DNA of 64,000 nt, taken from assembly GCF_950023065.1 (NCBI RefSeq), contig NC_088678.1, forward strand, positions 83,919,590-83,983,589, in the 5' to 3' direction. The notes beneath the pieces are model-generated. The model worked only from the letters and a program-made list of their open reading frames with translations. It had not been told where the DNA came from and did not search any database. Source of the stretch: Planococcus citri. Lineage: Eukaryota > Arthropoda > Insecta > Hemiptera > Pseudococcidae. This document shows positions 1-12,313 of the stretch, in pieces; the first letter of the stretch is position 1, and each line of letters starts with the position of its first letter. The translations under genes were made by a program, and so were the position numbers.

Positions 1-1596
1 TTTATATCTTGATTTTGACAAAGAAAAAAAACAAGCCCGAGTGAAGCGAGGGCAAAAGCATTTAAAAATTAATGTTTCGAGATTCGAGAATTAAAAAATC
101 TTTGAATTTTTCCAGCTGATAGATTTCAAAATACATTCTTTTTCGTGTTGGAATTCGAGTTGAAATTTTTGAAATTTTCATTTTGTTAAAATTAAGACCT
201 TTTCGCCAACTGACGAGTAAGAATCGTAAATTTGCCAACCTTTTCCATTTTCCGGACGCCTAATGGTGGGTGGAGCTCCCTCCCTATCCCTTTCGGTACG
301 GCCCTGAGAAGAACCTCCGTTTATACATAGAAGCGCGTGGCTTTGTTGGCGGCGGCGGTCGGTCCAACTGGGGTAGTGAGAAATGAGAATTCGGTACCTA
401 CCTACGTAGTGTGTGAAAAGTTGAAATTTTGGGTCAATGACGACGCTTATTTCTAATTTGAGGACTATTCAAACCGAAAAACTCGAAACGAGCTGTTGCC
501 TAGATATATAGTGAAAAAGCGATCGATTATCGCGGTACCTATTAAAATTTAAAATTCGGTTTTCGAGGGCGCTGAATTCGCTCTCGATAGAAATACATAT
601 TTTCGTCGTCTGTGGAGCAAACGGTCCGTGATGACGAAATACGAGTACAAGCGTCTTTAAAACCCCATAGTGCTTCGGTACCATCGAAAATTTTGAATTT
701 CATACCCCCTCCTTCTTAGGTAAGATTTTTTTGGCCTTTAGGGCAAATGTTTCGCAAATTGGCGAAAATTCGCGCTGATAAAATATGAAAATACTCGCTC
801 GACACGAAACATTTTGTACGTTAATTTCTTAAAAGAAAGATAGAACTTACGGGTCTCGAGACTTTATACGAGAAATGAGACTATGTAGTATTTGAACGAA
901 CATAACAGATCTATTTTGAAGAGACTTTGGTGGGAAGTGGGAACCGCAGAATGTGCCAGTGTTGCAGGACTCTCGATTGTCCGGAGCTGTCGAGGTTGAG
1001 GATTCTATAGCCTTCCAAAATCATTTAATTCGCGTTTTTATCCTCTGGAAAATTACCTCAGTTAGATTTTGAATTCTTTTTAGAGCTCGACCTAGAATAG
1101 TAAGTGATTTTTTTTCAATTTAAAAATTTGAAAAATTCCGATGTACGTCAAATTTTTGTTCCGTTTTCCTGAACTTGAAAAACATCGTCTGCCCCTTCCT
1201 CCCCTACCCCCGAAGCTGTTAATGGAATCATTTTCTCGAAAATTTAAAAACGTATTCGTAATAAAATTTGTCGAGTTTTCGTACCTACTCGTAGTAAAGG
1301 AGGAAACTCGTTAAGGAATCCCCCTAGTCATCGTCACCATCACCACACACGCTACTTTCATCAATTCAGTTAATCGGAGGCAAATCTTAAGATGATCGAG
1401 AGAGGTCAACGTACTCTTCGTGTCGCCAAGTTTAGCGCGTAATGTAGCTAGAGCTACCTTGTACCTTCCTAATAGTCAGTAATCTAGGTTTGGTACAGCG
1501 CAGAGCGCAGCTGCGTCGCATATACGAGTACATTACCACAATTACCTATTACCTAGTAGGCTATTACCTGGACGACCCAACGCCTCTCGTCTGGTC

Positions 1597-1625
1597 CTGC
1601 TGCTGCTGCCGCCGCCGCCGCCGCC
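1597..1625. repeat. (CTG)n/(CCG)n trinucleotide run
   Basis: A short CTG tract passes directly into a CCG tract. It is one of several trinucleotide runs in the first 4.2 kb and is not in a supported coding exon. Confidence 0.9.
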
Positions 1626-2301
1626 ACAGTCGAGTTGTTGTTTCGTCTTAGGTTAGCCGCATCGTAGGATCATTTTCGTCAGGTGTTTAATTGCTTTCGA
1701 GATGACTGTATCGGATGTTACAATCTCAGTCAGTCAGTCGTCTATATTGTGTATTAGCAGTATAATTTGCATGGCTAATGCTTATTGCCTATTGCCTGTT
1801 GCCTAGCTGGTCAATGGTCATCTTCAGTTTCGTACGGTGTCCTGTATCGAATTGGCGGCGGCGGCGATATGCTTCGATATTCCTAACGAAGAGTAATACG
1901 CGTACCTCTATGGTAATCGAGACAGTATTACTTAAATAGGCTCCTACTGGCTACTCGTTGGTATAATGTTACTTATTCGTACTTATCGTATTCTATGGAG
2001 AATTGGAGATGTTGGATTAAATTAGAGTGGTGAACTGCGATTATTGCCATAGCCAGCAGCTAGCTTGTCCGCTATAGTTGCTATTGCTACACCTAGGTAC
2101 TTGTAGTCGTACGGTACAGTAGATAGAGATACCTGTGAGGTAGAGGTGATGGTAGTTAGGTGAAGATCGAACGTTGCACAAAAGCGAGCATTTTTTTTGT
2201 CGTTGACAAAGAGAGCAGAAAGAATGACACATTGTTGGGCAGCGGGCACGCCTTCGTCTCGTCTTCGGCATAATGACTGAGGTTATTTCCCTGGCAGCCG
2301 T

Positions 2302-2328
2302 CGCCGCCGCCGCCGCCGCCGCCGCCGA
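2302..2328. repeat. (CGC)n trinucleotide run
   Basis: About nine perfect CGC/GCC units. They create poly-Ala and poly-Arg stretches in several frames, but no splice context supports translation. Confidence 0.9.
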
Positions 2329-2393
2329 CCGACCACCATCCACGATCACGATATGGATAGGTAATATAGCCTAATAGGTAATAGGTAATACTC

Positions 2394-2419
2394 GTATGTG
2401 TATGTGTATGTGTATGTGT
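2394..2419. repeat. (GTATGT)n microsatellite
   Basis: Four tandem hexamers in non-coding sequence. Confidence 0.9.
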
Positions 2420-4089
2420 ACGACGATGCGTGGAAATGGAATGGAAACTAAGTATAATACCTATTGCCTACTCCGATACTCGAACGCACCAGAAATGTAA
2501 TTATTTACACCGACAAACTGGTCATTTCTTCACTAAAACCGGTTCTTCTTATATTTTATCCACTTTATCCACTTATTCGCTAATAATTTATCTTTTTTTG
2601 AATAAATACGAGTACACGCATATGTTCGTCGAGTACATGTACATGTACATGTACGAGACGCGCGTAGGTATAGTTTTTTTATACTCGTAGGTACCTCAGA
2701 AACCTATAGATAGAAGGTACCTATACCTATCGCCTATTATGTATACTTCTTTTTTTTTTCAAGTACAGATACGAGTAAATGCGTATACGAGTACGACGTT
2801 TTATCTTCTTGGCGGCTCGGTTTTTTACTTTTCCTCCGAATACCTTTTCTGCTTGTTTTTGCCTTTCTTTCAGAATTTACACGCACGTACGTACGTACGT
2901 ACCAAGTATTGCAGCTCTATAGACTTATAGTATGGCTAGTTGCATGCGATGCATTCGAGTACGATTTGCCGAGTACACAGCCAAACTTCAACGCTCTAGC
3001 TGATTGTGAGTGCAGCCATGTGGCTGTACAGTGTACAAGTACCTATACCTATACAATACATAATCGATATCGTCGTCATTCGTCAATGTGATTGGAAATT
3101 TTCCATACATATAATGGTGTAAACGATCGACGATCGTGGTCGCGTTCTATGATTTACGACTTACGAGCAATCGTTATCATCAGACCAGATGTTCTTTTGA
3201 TTTACGAGTACGAGTATCTTCCTCATCATTCGGCATTCGCGAATCGCGATCGTCGTTACTCGTTATCGACTATCGTTTAGTCACCTCGTCCCGCTTGCAA
3301 AGTTTTAAAACTTGCCTTTTCATCCATAATCAAATTTGCCAGTTTACGTCTTTCTTTCCCATTTGGTAGATACGTAGTTACTTTCGAGCCACTCCCTCCT
3401 CAATCGTGCAAATTGAATTACCTCAAATTACATACTGAATTGTTGAACGTTTGGTTTTCCACTTATTTCCGCGAAAGGTGAGGGGTGGGGGGGGGGCGAA
3501 CTGAAAATGTTCAGTTTCTTGGCTGACCAGTTTCCAGTGTCCACCTACTCACACCTTTGCAACTTGTCGAGTATTCGTATGCGGGGTAAATTTGACGATT
3601 CTAAGTCTAAGTACCTAAGTATGTATATGTAGTTGCTAGCTAGCCTGCTAGCCATAGCCGAAAGCCGAAAGCCGGAAGGTATCGAACGCGCCGCCGGTTG
3701 TAAGAAAATTCGCGAGATACCTCTTTGTACACGGGTTATTTTCAGATTACGTATAGTTATACTCGTATGTATAGGAGGTATGCGGATTGCGGATTGCGGA
3801 TTGTGAATGTCGGCATTGTCGACACTCGACAGTCACCTCGATAGGTATAGAGGTACTTGGTCGGTGTCCGTATTGTACCTCTACGTACCTATACGTTTAT
3901 GTTACGACGACTTGACATACTTGTGCAGCAGATACGAGTAATGTTCAAGTTACGTTCAACGTGTTCGTCGTTCGTATGACGCCAGACGCCAGACGCCACC
4001 GTTCACGATGCCTTCCTTAAAATACTACGAGTATACTCGTATACAGTCTTAGTAATAATACGCGTAATTTATAATGATAATGATAACAA

Positions 4090-4133
4090 TGATGATGATG
4101 ATGATGAAGATTATGACGTTATTAGCAGCAACA

Positions 4134-4165
<32 letters not shown>
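4090..4165. repeat. Compound (ATG)n and (ACG)n microsatellite
   Basis: An ATG tract at about 4090-4107 and an ACG tract at about 4133-4165 are separated by a short unique stretch. The poly-Met and poly-Thr reading through them is an artefact of the repeat. Confidence 0.85.
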
Positions 4166-4684
4166 AGCGATCAGCGATGACGATGACGAGTGTATAATTA
4201 TTTCGATCTTACGACTTTTTTATGTCATTTTTTCGATAATACCTAACGTATATAAACCCAATTATTTATCAACGAACTCGTAAGTCATCGTAAGTCATAC
4301 TCGTAACGCCTTGCATTACGACTACGAATTTGCTTCTACTGACTCGAGTATGCAGCGTCATTAACTATAAGTCGTGAGGACTAAAGCCTGAATAGGTTGC
4401 ATTGATCATTACTTTGTCTATTACGAGTGGTATCGAAATCAATAAAAACAAATTTTTGATTATATTTCCCAAAAAATGTTTGCGTTGAAATATGATGGGA
4501 AAAAATAGATAAACTAGATATGTACCTTTACCTACCTACTCGCACATGTGGTACTGCGAGCAGCATGAGCCCTTGAGGCAAAATACGAGTACACGTAGAT
4601 ACCTGAAGATACGATTTGCGGAGCTATTTTATTTTTACAATAATTTGATACATACTCGTATTTTTTGTTTGTTTTTTTGTTCAG

Positions 4685-6882
4685 GTGTGGCTGTGTTTTG
4701 TGCTGGTAAATGGGCTAGCTTACGTTTCGGCGCTACACAATTTTCTACCTAGCGAAGTAGTCAAGAAAAACGTGTACACGAATTTTGTTCCACCTTCGGC
4801 TGAACGATTTTTCGCGCCCGTGGCGGCGGCCGCCTCTGTGCCGTCGACCAAGGCGGCCGTAGCGCCGCAGCTACTTCCGGCTGCCGCCAACTCGCCGTAC
4901 CTCTCTCCGTACGCTTCTCCATACGCGTACCAACACCCAGCGGCGGCGCAATACTCGCCTTACGCCTTCAAACAGTACCCGTACTATCCGTAAGTATAAA
5001 GTACCTACTCGTACGCGTAATTGCATAATGCCAACGGCTATACTAACGTTTAATCGACGCGCTCCTCAGCGGCGGCGTTTTTTATCCACCGCAGCAATTC
5101 GTATACCCAGGTGCTGTTGGACCGTCACCGGTGGTTTACGTACCAAGGTATCCTGTTCCAGCTGAATCTGGAAGCGAACAAGGAGGTTCGTCTGGTGGTC
5201 AAGGAGGATGGGGCAGTTACTTTCCTTCTAACTGGCAATCGTGGGGCTCTAATTGGGGTTCCTATTTTCCCAATTGGGGTTCCGGATCGTCGGAAGGTGC
5301 CGAAGGAGGCAGCACTCCCGTAACGCCTGCCGAAGGTAAGCTCCACCGCCGTCACCACATCACCTATGCCTTTCTATACTTATTCTCGTAAGTAAAAGCT
5401 CGTCGTGTATTGCGATCTGCGCAGGTGCATCGTCGCAAGGAGCAGCCGCTCCAGCTTCGTCCGGCTCCACCAATAGAGGAAAGCCGGAAAAACTCGAGTC
5501 TGCCGAACCTGCACCGACTTCGGCTCCGGCTCAGGCTCCAGCGCTTGCGCCATTTCAAGATACCGGCAAATTGGACGCCGACAAAAACTCGGTCACCGTC
5601 GAATTACCCGAACAGCAGTACGTTCTGTTAGGACAACCTCAATTTTTCGGCCATTTCGCCGCATTTCCCGCCGACAGAGATCCGACTTCGTTGAATGGCG
5701 CTGCTAAAGGCGCCGTGTCCAGTTTCCTATTTTACAAGGATCAAGCGCAACAGGTTGCACCCCAGGTACGTGAACGCGACTTTTTAGCTCGCTGTATAGA
5801 GCTTTTTTTACTCGTAGCGACAAATTTCTCATCGCCTGCTCTTTTGATCGATTACAGCGACTCAACGATCTCTCCAACGTTCCTGGAAGCGCGTCTCTGG
5901 CTTACCAACGTTTCTTACTACTCTCTAAACAACGTTCCGAAGATGGTCCCAAACCAGCCAACAAATCAGAAACGCAAACGCCTTCTTCGACGCCCGAAGC
6001 GTTGCCCGGCGCTCAAAAAGAAATTTCCCAATCCAATTCCAACTCGACTACCACCGCAAATGCCAACGCCAACGCCGCTGCTTCTGCTTCTGCTGCCGAT
6101 GCCGATGCCGCAGCCGCATCCGTCGAAACGTCGCCTGCCAAAGCCTCAGGTTCGACTTCCACCTAATCCTAATTCGCGTAGGCTACGTGTACGTATACGT
6201 ATACCCGACTGATTATTCGTACGATATCTATCATTTCAAAAAATTTGCGCGCATTTTTTTATTTACGCATTTTTTCTCATTTTTTCTCACTTTACCTGTC
6301 GTGTGTTTTTTTTGTTTATTTTTTTTCGTGTACTTTTTTTATTTTTAATTAGAGTAAAACTTGTAATATAAATATTTTCTCAATTCTGCTGTAATCGTAC
6401 TTATTTCGCGTGCTTCGAGTTGTAAAAGAGGCAAGGAGCGAAAGTTTTTGGCTTAATTATTTACTCGTAATTACGCTCGAACGGGTATTTTTTTAAAGTT
6501 GGTAATTTGATGGTTTTCTTGGAAAATGAACGCCGATATATTATGTATGTGCTATTTTGTAGAAGATGTCCAGGGCCAGGCGACGCAGACGCAGACGCGG
6601 GCGCAGTCGCAGGCGACGGGTGAAATCGCTCAAGTGACGCCGAATGCGGTCGCCTACGCCGGAATCGGTGGCGTCGCCGGAGCGGCGCCCGTCGGCACCG
6701 CCTACATCGCCAACAGCGGGTTAGCTTCTTCGGCTCCTCGGGCAACCGCCATCGCCGGAACTTCCAACCAGTCTCCGGATTTCGCGGTCGTACCAGCCAA
6801 AGCCAAAACCATTTCCATCGCTCGTTACACTCCGCAACGTAAATATCACATCGATACTATACCGTCCTCCAGCCTTAGGTAA
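4685..6882 (+). CDS. Secreted Ala/Pro/Gly-rich protein with DUF4774-like C-terminus (5' incomplete)
   Basis: Five exons fit in one frame: 4685-4989, 5070-5335, 5425-5765, 5858-6149 and 6563-6882, giving 507 residues plus a missing N-terminus. The exon at 4685 follows a TTGTTCAG acceptor and opens with a hydrophobic stretch (WLCFVLVNGLAYVSA) that reads as the rest of a signal peptide, so the ATG is in an upstream exon I could not place. Next come an Ala/Pro/Tyr-rich segment, a Gly/Trp/Ser-rich segment with repeated NWGS-type motifs, a more conserved middle (EQQYVLLGQPQFFGHF) and an Asn/Ala/Ser-rich stretch. The last exon carries a block resembling the insect DUF4774 family (AGIGGVAGAAPVGTAYIA). 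Without the last splice, exon 4 runs to a stop at 6164-6166, giving a shorter form. The role is unknown; an extracellular or cuticle-associated job is inferred from composition only. Confidence 0.75.
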
Positions 6883-7005
6883 TTTAGCCTTTCCCTTTAC
6901 CTTAAGCCAGCGACTACGCCATTTTTGCATTTTTTTCATTTCCAACGACGAGTAACTTTAGCTCGAGTAGGTACATGCTTCCAAATGGCCAATTGGCCAT
7001 TAGTA

Positions 7006-7011
7006 AATAAA
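7006..7011 (+). terminator. Candidate poly(A) signal AATAAA
   Basis: A canonical AATAAA lies about 125 bp after the stop of the long form of the preceding gene. It is the first good signal downstream. The short form has only AT-rich variants near 6365-6375. Confidence 0.5.
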
Positions 7012-9350
7012 GACGTACCGACGCGACACGACGTGCCTACTAGACTGTGTGCCATTAAGCCATTATATGTACTCGTATGTAGTATGTAGATGTACTTCTA
7101 CTTACAATTCAACTAGCTTAATTTTTGTACTTAGAATCGATCAGATTGTATTCTTTTATCATAATAAGTTGCGCCCGACGATGCGATCTACTTTTGATCC
7201 AAGAGCGCCTAAATAAATATTCTGTGATACGTTTACAATTACGTGACTCGTCTACGAGTATGATTAATTTTCTACGAACGCGGCACCAGCATCATAATGA
7301 AACGTCATTGACCAAAATATACATTGGCTATTACGACTACGAGTACACGGACGACCGACGACGGACGATAGTCGTTTCGAAAATAGGTACACATCATTTT
7401 CAGGATAACGATGGAATAACGCTCGAAATGGGCACGATACTCGTGATCAAACACCTTAAATTGGTAGTCCAATTGGTAGGTAATTAATAATTATCGGCGC
7501 AAAGCGTTCGAAAATACTGTTATTTCCGCCAAAAACGGCAGATTTCGATGTAAAAATTCTCGCTCCTGAAATAATCACTTAGGCAACTCTATCAACACCG
7601 ATGACGTCAGCTAGTTGGATCTCCGTTGAAAAAAGATAAGCTGACGTCAACTTCGGCAATTCGCAACCTATTGCGAATAACTAGGGTCGGGCCGCCACCA
7701 AAATTTCATTTATTCCCTGTTAAATTCCGTATCTAAATTTTATACCTTATCAAAGGAGAAAATTAAATGCTATCGCAATTTTTATTGTAGTGGTAGTCGT
7801 TATCAAGTTTTATTAACAGAAAGAGTACACGGAATGTTTGTAAAAAAAAAGCGACCTTCGGCGTCTGCTCAGCAGGTGTGATTTTTTCAACTAGCCAAAA
7901 AAACACCTGCCACTTTGTCTGGCATAATATCCTTCCATTTTATTAGATTATCATGTACCCTGTTCCTCACTCCGAGCACCCTCCTTTTCATTGTCACAAA
8001 TTGTATACATTCTAATAACGCATTCCAAAAAAACAGGTGTTTCTACATAGATAGGGTAGTTAGGAGAGGACTACGTGCCGCGCACGCGCCTCCTCTTAGT
8101 CTTTCATCCCCCCTCCCTCCACAAAAAACGAGGCCGCCACGAAAGAGTTGCTGGTGGGGGTATTGTTTACCTCGGGCTCGAGACACCATGGGCATCCGCA
8201 GTTAGTTCACTTTCGGCGCTCACTGCTCAAGCTGGTAGGTTGAGGATCATCAAGATGGTGTAATGTGGTGCTCGTTTTTTTTTTCTAGTGCATTTTAGAT
8301 TTGTTATCTTTTGTTGTTGGAAGTTCGTGATTTGATTATGGAGTGGTAAGTAGTATTAATTCAACGTTGTTTTTCATAGTTTTATTTTCATGCTTTTTAA
8401 TTATTCCGCAATTGGTAGGTAACTCCCTCCAGTCTCAAAAAAAATTAATTTGATTTTAATTGCTATTTTTTGTACATTTTTGAAATTGACTTTTAGAATC
8501 TTAATTCTATTGCAAATCAACATTTAAATTTTAGCCTTGGATTCTCATTCTAAATTCTTGAATCTGATTTTAATATTGCAAATCAAAATTTACATTCTAC
8601 TCGTAGCCTGAAGGTTCAGTTTCGGCACTTTTTCTTAAATATTTTATTCGTGCATGTGGTAGGTAGGAGAACCTAATTATAGCTAATTATGAAACTTTAA
8701 ATTATTTCAAATTTCGTTAATGTGAGGACTACATCTAAATTTTTGATTTCTCCCTCTGAGTTTGATTTGTGCAATGTCAAAATACAGTTTTATTTCGTTT
8801 TTTTGGTAAGTTCCTATCGCAGATTATAGAATTTATGCACTTTTATAATGTATAATGCTCGAGCGTTTTTCGTGATTTTGATTTTTGACCTCTCCAAAAT
8901 TAAAATTCTTTCAAATATTATCCATTACTTTAATTTCCCATTCAAAAATCTCAAACTTAATGAATATGATTTTCAATTTATCTATCTTTATATGTATGAT
9001 TGTATGTATTTGAAGCATACCTACATAATACTTGGTGATTTTGACCTCTCTTGAAAATTGCAGATTTTCATTTCAAACATTCATCCATCACTTTAATTTG
9101 TCATTCAAAAATTTCAGGTGCTAGGTAACAAATTTGATTTCTATTTGTATTTAATTTTCATTGTTTCCTATCATTATGTACTTTCATTATTTTCAAGCGA
9201 GTAGTTTCAATTTAAAAATCAATTCTCATAGCAAATATTATTTTTATTTCGTTACTTTTTAGTTTTTTTTAAAACATTTTATTTAATTTAGGTGGGTATG
9301 AGGTAATACAGATTTAGAGTAGGCCTGTTTTTGAGCGTTATAAAAGAATT
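7012..9350. other. Non-coding spacer
   Basis: No exon with recognisable protein content. Two details are visible: a CRE-type inverted repeat (separate entry) and a more GC-rich patch at about 8040-8270, followed by ATG GAG TG at 8338-8345 directly before a consensus GTAAGTAG donor. That arrangement looks like the 5' exon of an unknown + strand transcript, but I found no partner exon. Confidence 0.4.
7602..7649. promoter_or_regulatory. Inverted pair of TGACGTCA (CRE-like) sites
   Basis: TGACGTCAGCT at 7602-7612 is repeated as its exact complement AGCTGACGTCA at 7639-7649, with 26 bases between. Each arm contains the palindrome TGACGTCA, the consensus for CREB/ATF bZIP factors. It could be an enhancer-like element or the stem of a small decayed palindromic repeat. 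Use as a regulatory site is inference. Confidence 0.35.
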
Positions 9351-10560
9351 TTAAGTTTTTTTAGATGATACCCACCAGCAAATTTTGAAAGGAACCTTCC
9401 CTTCTGTTTTAGCTGCCCTAAGATTTGCTAACAATTGTCAAACTCTCGCTTTTTGTGAAAAATTTTATAAAAAGTCTTTCTTTTTGATAACAAATTTCCT
9501 TATGAAAAATCTTGCTTTCAGCTAGAAAGTGCCTCATTTTACAAAAACTCTGCCTCATGTCTCGCTTTTCTATTAAAAATATTAAGAAATCTCAAACAAA
9601 AAATCTTGATTTTGTCATTTGTGTTACCATGTCCTCAAGTTGCCTCCTAAAAGTTGTTTTTTTCAACTAAAAAGTTGTGGCTGGTAGAAATTGCGAAAAA
9701 TAATCACATTGCAAAAAATAATCACTTTTTTCTTTCATTGTACATACTTAGTATCTAATTGATGAAAAATCTTGTTTTCAGCTGAAAAGTGCCTCATTTT
9801 ACGAAAACTCTCCCTCAAGTCTCGCTTTTCTGCTAAAAATATTAAGAAATCTCAATTTTCAACAAAGCTGCCAAAAAGTTACATTTTTTGCCAAAATTTG
9901 ATTTTTTTTGTAAAAAATTCAAACAAAGGTTTACTTACTTTGTTTTAAAATTTGACCAAAAGTCTTGTTTTTTGCCAGAAATTACTAAAAAAAAACGCCA
10001 CGATTTGTTTACATTGTCAAAAAGTCTCCTTTCTTACCAAAAATTGTCTTGTGTTTTTTTGTAGGTATAAAATTTCCAGAAGTCTCACTGTTTTCTAAAA
10101 ATTGACGCAAAATTCCTGGTTTCTTCCCAAAAATTGTTAAAAATTAACTTTCTTTTTGTAAAAAAAACATCCCAAAAACAATTTTTTCCTTCAAAAATAA
10201 TCCTTCATTCTCGCTTTTTTGCAAAACATTTTTTAAAATTACATTTTTTTATTGAAATTGCGAAAAAGCGTCACTGTTTTCTTCAATAATGAACTGAGAA
10301 TCCCATCCTCAATTGGCAAAAATTTTCCTTTTTCCAAAAATTACCCTGAAGTATCACCTTTCTGCTAAACGTAAAGAGAAATCTCAATTTTTGTCCAAAG
10401 TTGCTAGAAAGTCTCGTTTTTTTGCCACAAAAGTTGAAAGTTGTTTTTTTTGCAAAAAAAATTCCCAAAAGGGCAGAAAGCATAAAAAATAACGGTGAGG
10501 GGAGAAATGGTTTGGTTTTTTAGTTTTTTTTTGTTTAATTTTGATTTTTCCTGCTTTTGA
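9350..10560. repeat. Degenerate AT-rich array (AAAATTG/CTCGCTTTT type)
   Basis: Loose units of roughly 35-60 bp built around phrases like GTCTCGCTTTTTTGCC and CAAAAATTG recur with heavy divergence. One longer direct repeat is visible, with 9500-9600 resembling 9760-9855 (AAAATCTTG, then AGTGCCTCATTTTAC). A similar family appears in inverted orientation in the SETD3 intron near 40.7-41.6 kb. No coding content. Confidence 0.5.
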
Positions 10561-10654
10561 AATCAAGTGTAGAGAAGGCGGATTTTTATTGATTTTACAT
10601 TTTTTTTTTAATACGTTTTGTAGGTTTGGAAAATTTTTACCACATTTTGATAAT

Positions 10655-10987
10655 GCTTAGTCACAATTTTAAAACAATGTTTCCAGATCTTACTCTTATT
10701 ACATTATCCGTGTACATATTCTCTTCAATTAAGCGTACTATTTGTTCACTCAATTTGATTTTCCTCAGGATTTCAAACAGTGTCTTCCTTTGTACTCGAT
10801 TGTACACTTTCTCCAGATCAATGGAGCACATGTGTGTTTCTAGGTTATACTCTCCTCTCTTCTCCATCAGCAGCTTCCTTGCATATACTCCATCAATGCA
10901 TGATCTTCCCTTTCAAAATCCATTTTGGCATTCCAATATTATTGGCTCTGCATGGCTCTCAATTCTTCTCTCTAGCATCTCTGCAAG
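10655..10987 (-). mobile_element. LINE reverse transcriptase relic, downstream part
   Basis: On the - strand this reads as the RT core of a non-LTR retrotransposon: NGF followed by KGRSCIDGVY, then CSIDLEKVYNRV (the F/S-x-D-L-x-K-A/V-Y-D/N-R-V motif of RT region A), then RKTLFEILRKIKLSEQIVRL. At least one stop (in place of the Arg of the usual GFRKGRS block) shows it is dead. The matching upstream RT segment lies at 12314-12440, beyond an inserted foldback element. Neither LINE end was found, so only an internal fragment survives. The clade cannot be named from this length. Confidence 0.8.
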
Positions 10988-12313
10988 GGGCATATACAAT
11001 TTCGGCACAAGATAAGTAAGCACACCAGGGGGTCAGTAATGACACATACAAACTCGGCACATAAGAAAAAAAGAACGAAAGTAACACATACAAATTCGGC
11101 ACATTAGAATAAGCGAACGAAATCGAAAAGAACACATACAAATTCGGCACATTGGAAAAAATGAACGAAACCGAAAGAGAACATACAAATATGTAGATAC
11201 TAATTCGATACGCTAGAAAATAGTCAAATAGGTAAAATAGATGGAACATGTATCCACATATTATTTTCTCAATAGATTTCATCCAAGGCAGATATGTACA
11301 TACTTATCAACAAAGTAGCTAGTCTGTTAATTCATGTACCTACAATACTTACAAGGGAGATGCCTCAGGTGACATTCACCGATTTCAACGATTCTTGCAC
11401 CATTGGATAGAGGACATCGAACATAGCCTTACCCCAAATTTTCAGCTGCTGAAGTTGATATTTCAGCAATCCAGGACGATTTTTCGATTTTCACATGGCA
11501 ATTTTGAAAAATTGACCAAAAATAGTCGCCCCAGGTCGCACACCAAATCCTCTCATATTATATGGGCGTTTGTACATTATGATGAGACTAGTCCATGGTG
11601 AAATTTTCAGCTGCTGAAGTTGATATTTCAGCGGTGTAGGGCGATTTTTCAATTTTTGACCAATTTTTATTTCAAAATTGCAATGTGAAAATCGAAAAAT
11701 TGTCCTGCATGGCCGAAATATCAACTTCAGCAGCAGAAAATTTCACTGTGGGTTAGTCTCATCATATGTATTAAAATTCCAAAATAATATGAGAGGTATT
11801 GATATGCGACATGGGCCAACTATTTTTGGACAATTTTTCAAAATTGCTAGATACATACGATACTTATGTGAAAATCGAAAAATCGTCCTGGACGGCTGAA
11901 ATATCAACTTCAGCAGCTGAAAATTTGTGGTTAGGCTATATTCAATGTCCTCTATCTAATGGTGCAAGAATTGTTGAAATCACCTCGGGCACCTCCCTTG
12001 TTAGGTACATAGAATTAAAATCACATCCATCCCTATTATTTACTATTATCCGTATTAGAGTACGTACCTAAACTAGGTACCTACTTGCGTATTTATGCGT
12101 AGGTTAGGTGCGAAAAATTTTTTACACTCAAGTTTTAAATGCGAGGTTTATTCTTTCATATGTGCCGAGTTTGTATGTGTTAATTTCATTCTTTTTTTTC
12201 TTGTGTGCCGAGTTTGTATGTGCCGAATTTGTATGTGTCATTAGGGAGCGATTTCTAGCATTGTGCCGAGTTTGTATGCAAGAAGTGAGAATGTGCCGAA
12301 TTTGTATTTGCCC
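10988..12313. mobile_element. Foldback element with 9-bp target duplication
   Basis: The element starts GGGCATATACAA and ends with the imperfect complement (TTGTATTTGCCC). CTCTGCAAG flanks it on both sides (10979-10987 and 12314-12322), a 9-bp duplication of the kind made by Mutator-like transposases. Each end carries several spaced copies of ACATACAAATTCGGCACA, on the left at about 10995-11155 and as complements on the right at about 12160-12310. The interior is a second large palindrome: 11370-11500 pairs with 11880-12005, with further inner pairs around TTCAGCTGCTGAAGTTGATA. There is no transposase frame, so it is non-autonomous. It sits inside the LINE relic; removing it and one duplication rejoins the RT reading. 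Confidence 0.85.

Larger units (their letters stand above)
1..4684. other. Upstream spacer or intron, no supported coding exon
   Basis: I see no exon with conserved protein content here. The stretch is AT-rich with scattered microsatellites (listed separately) and many copies of the octamer TACGAGTA or its complement. Bases 1-110 contain a phrase (GCCCGAGTGAAGCGAGGGC) loosely echoed near 38.65 kb, so the first part may be an old dispersed repeat. The initiator exon of the gene whose second exon begins at 4685 must lie somewhere here, but no ATG exon could be chosen with confidence. Confidence 0.6.

Noticed and set aside
2041..2349. 102-codon - strand frame with an Ala run
   Set aside because: The Ala run is the CGC microsatellite. 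The frame has no ATG-exon context or recognisable domain.
5125..5558. Two - strand frames rich in Arg and Ser
   Set aside because: They are antisense to exons 2-3 of the secreted-protein gene.
7125..7487. 120-codon + strand frame
   Set aside because: It begins at TTG, shows no family signal, and lies just past the poly(A) signal of the upstream gene.
10283..10566. Two - strand frames of 60-66 codons
   Set aside because: They are Phe/Lys-rich reading of the degenerate AT array with no conserved content.
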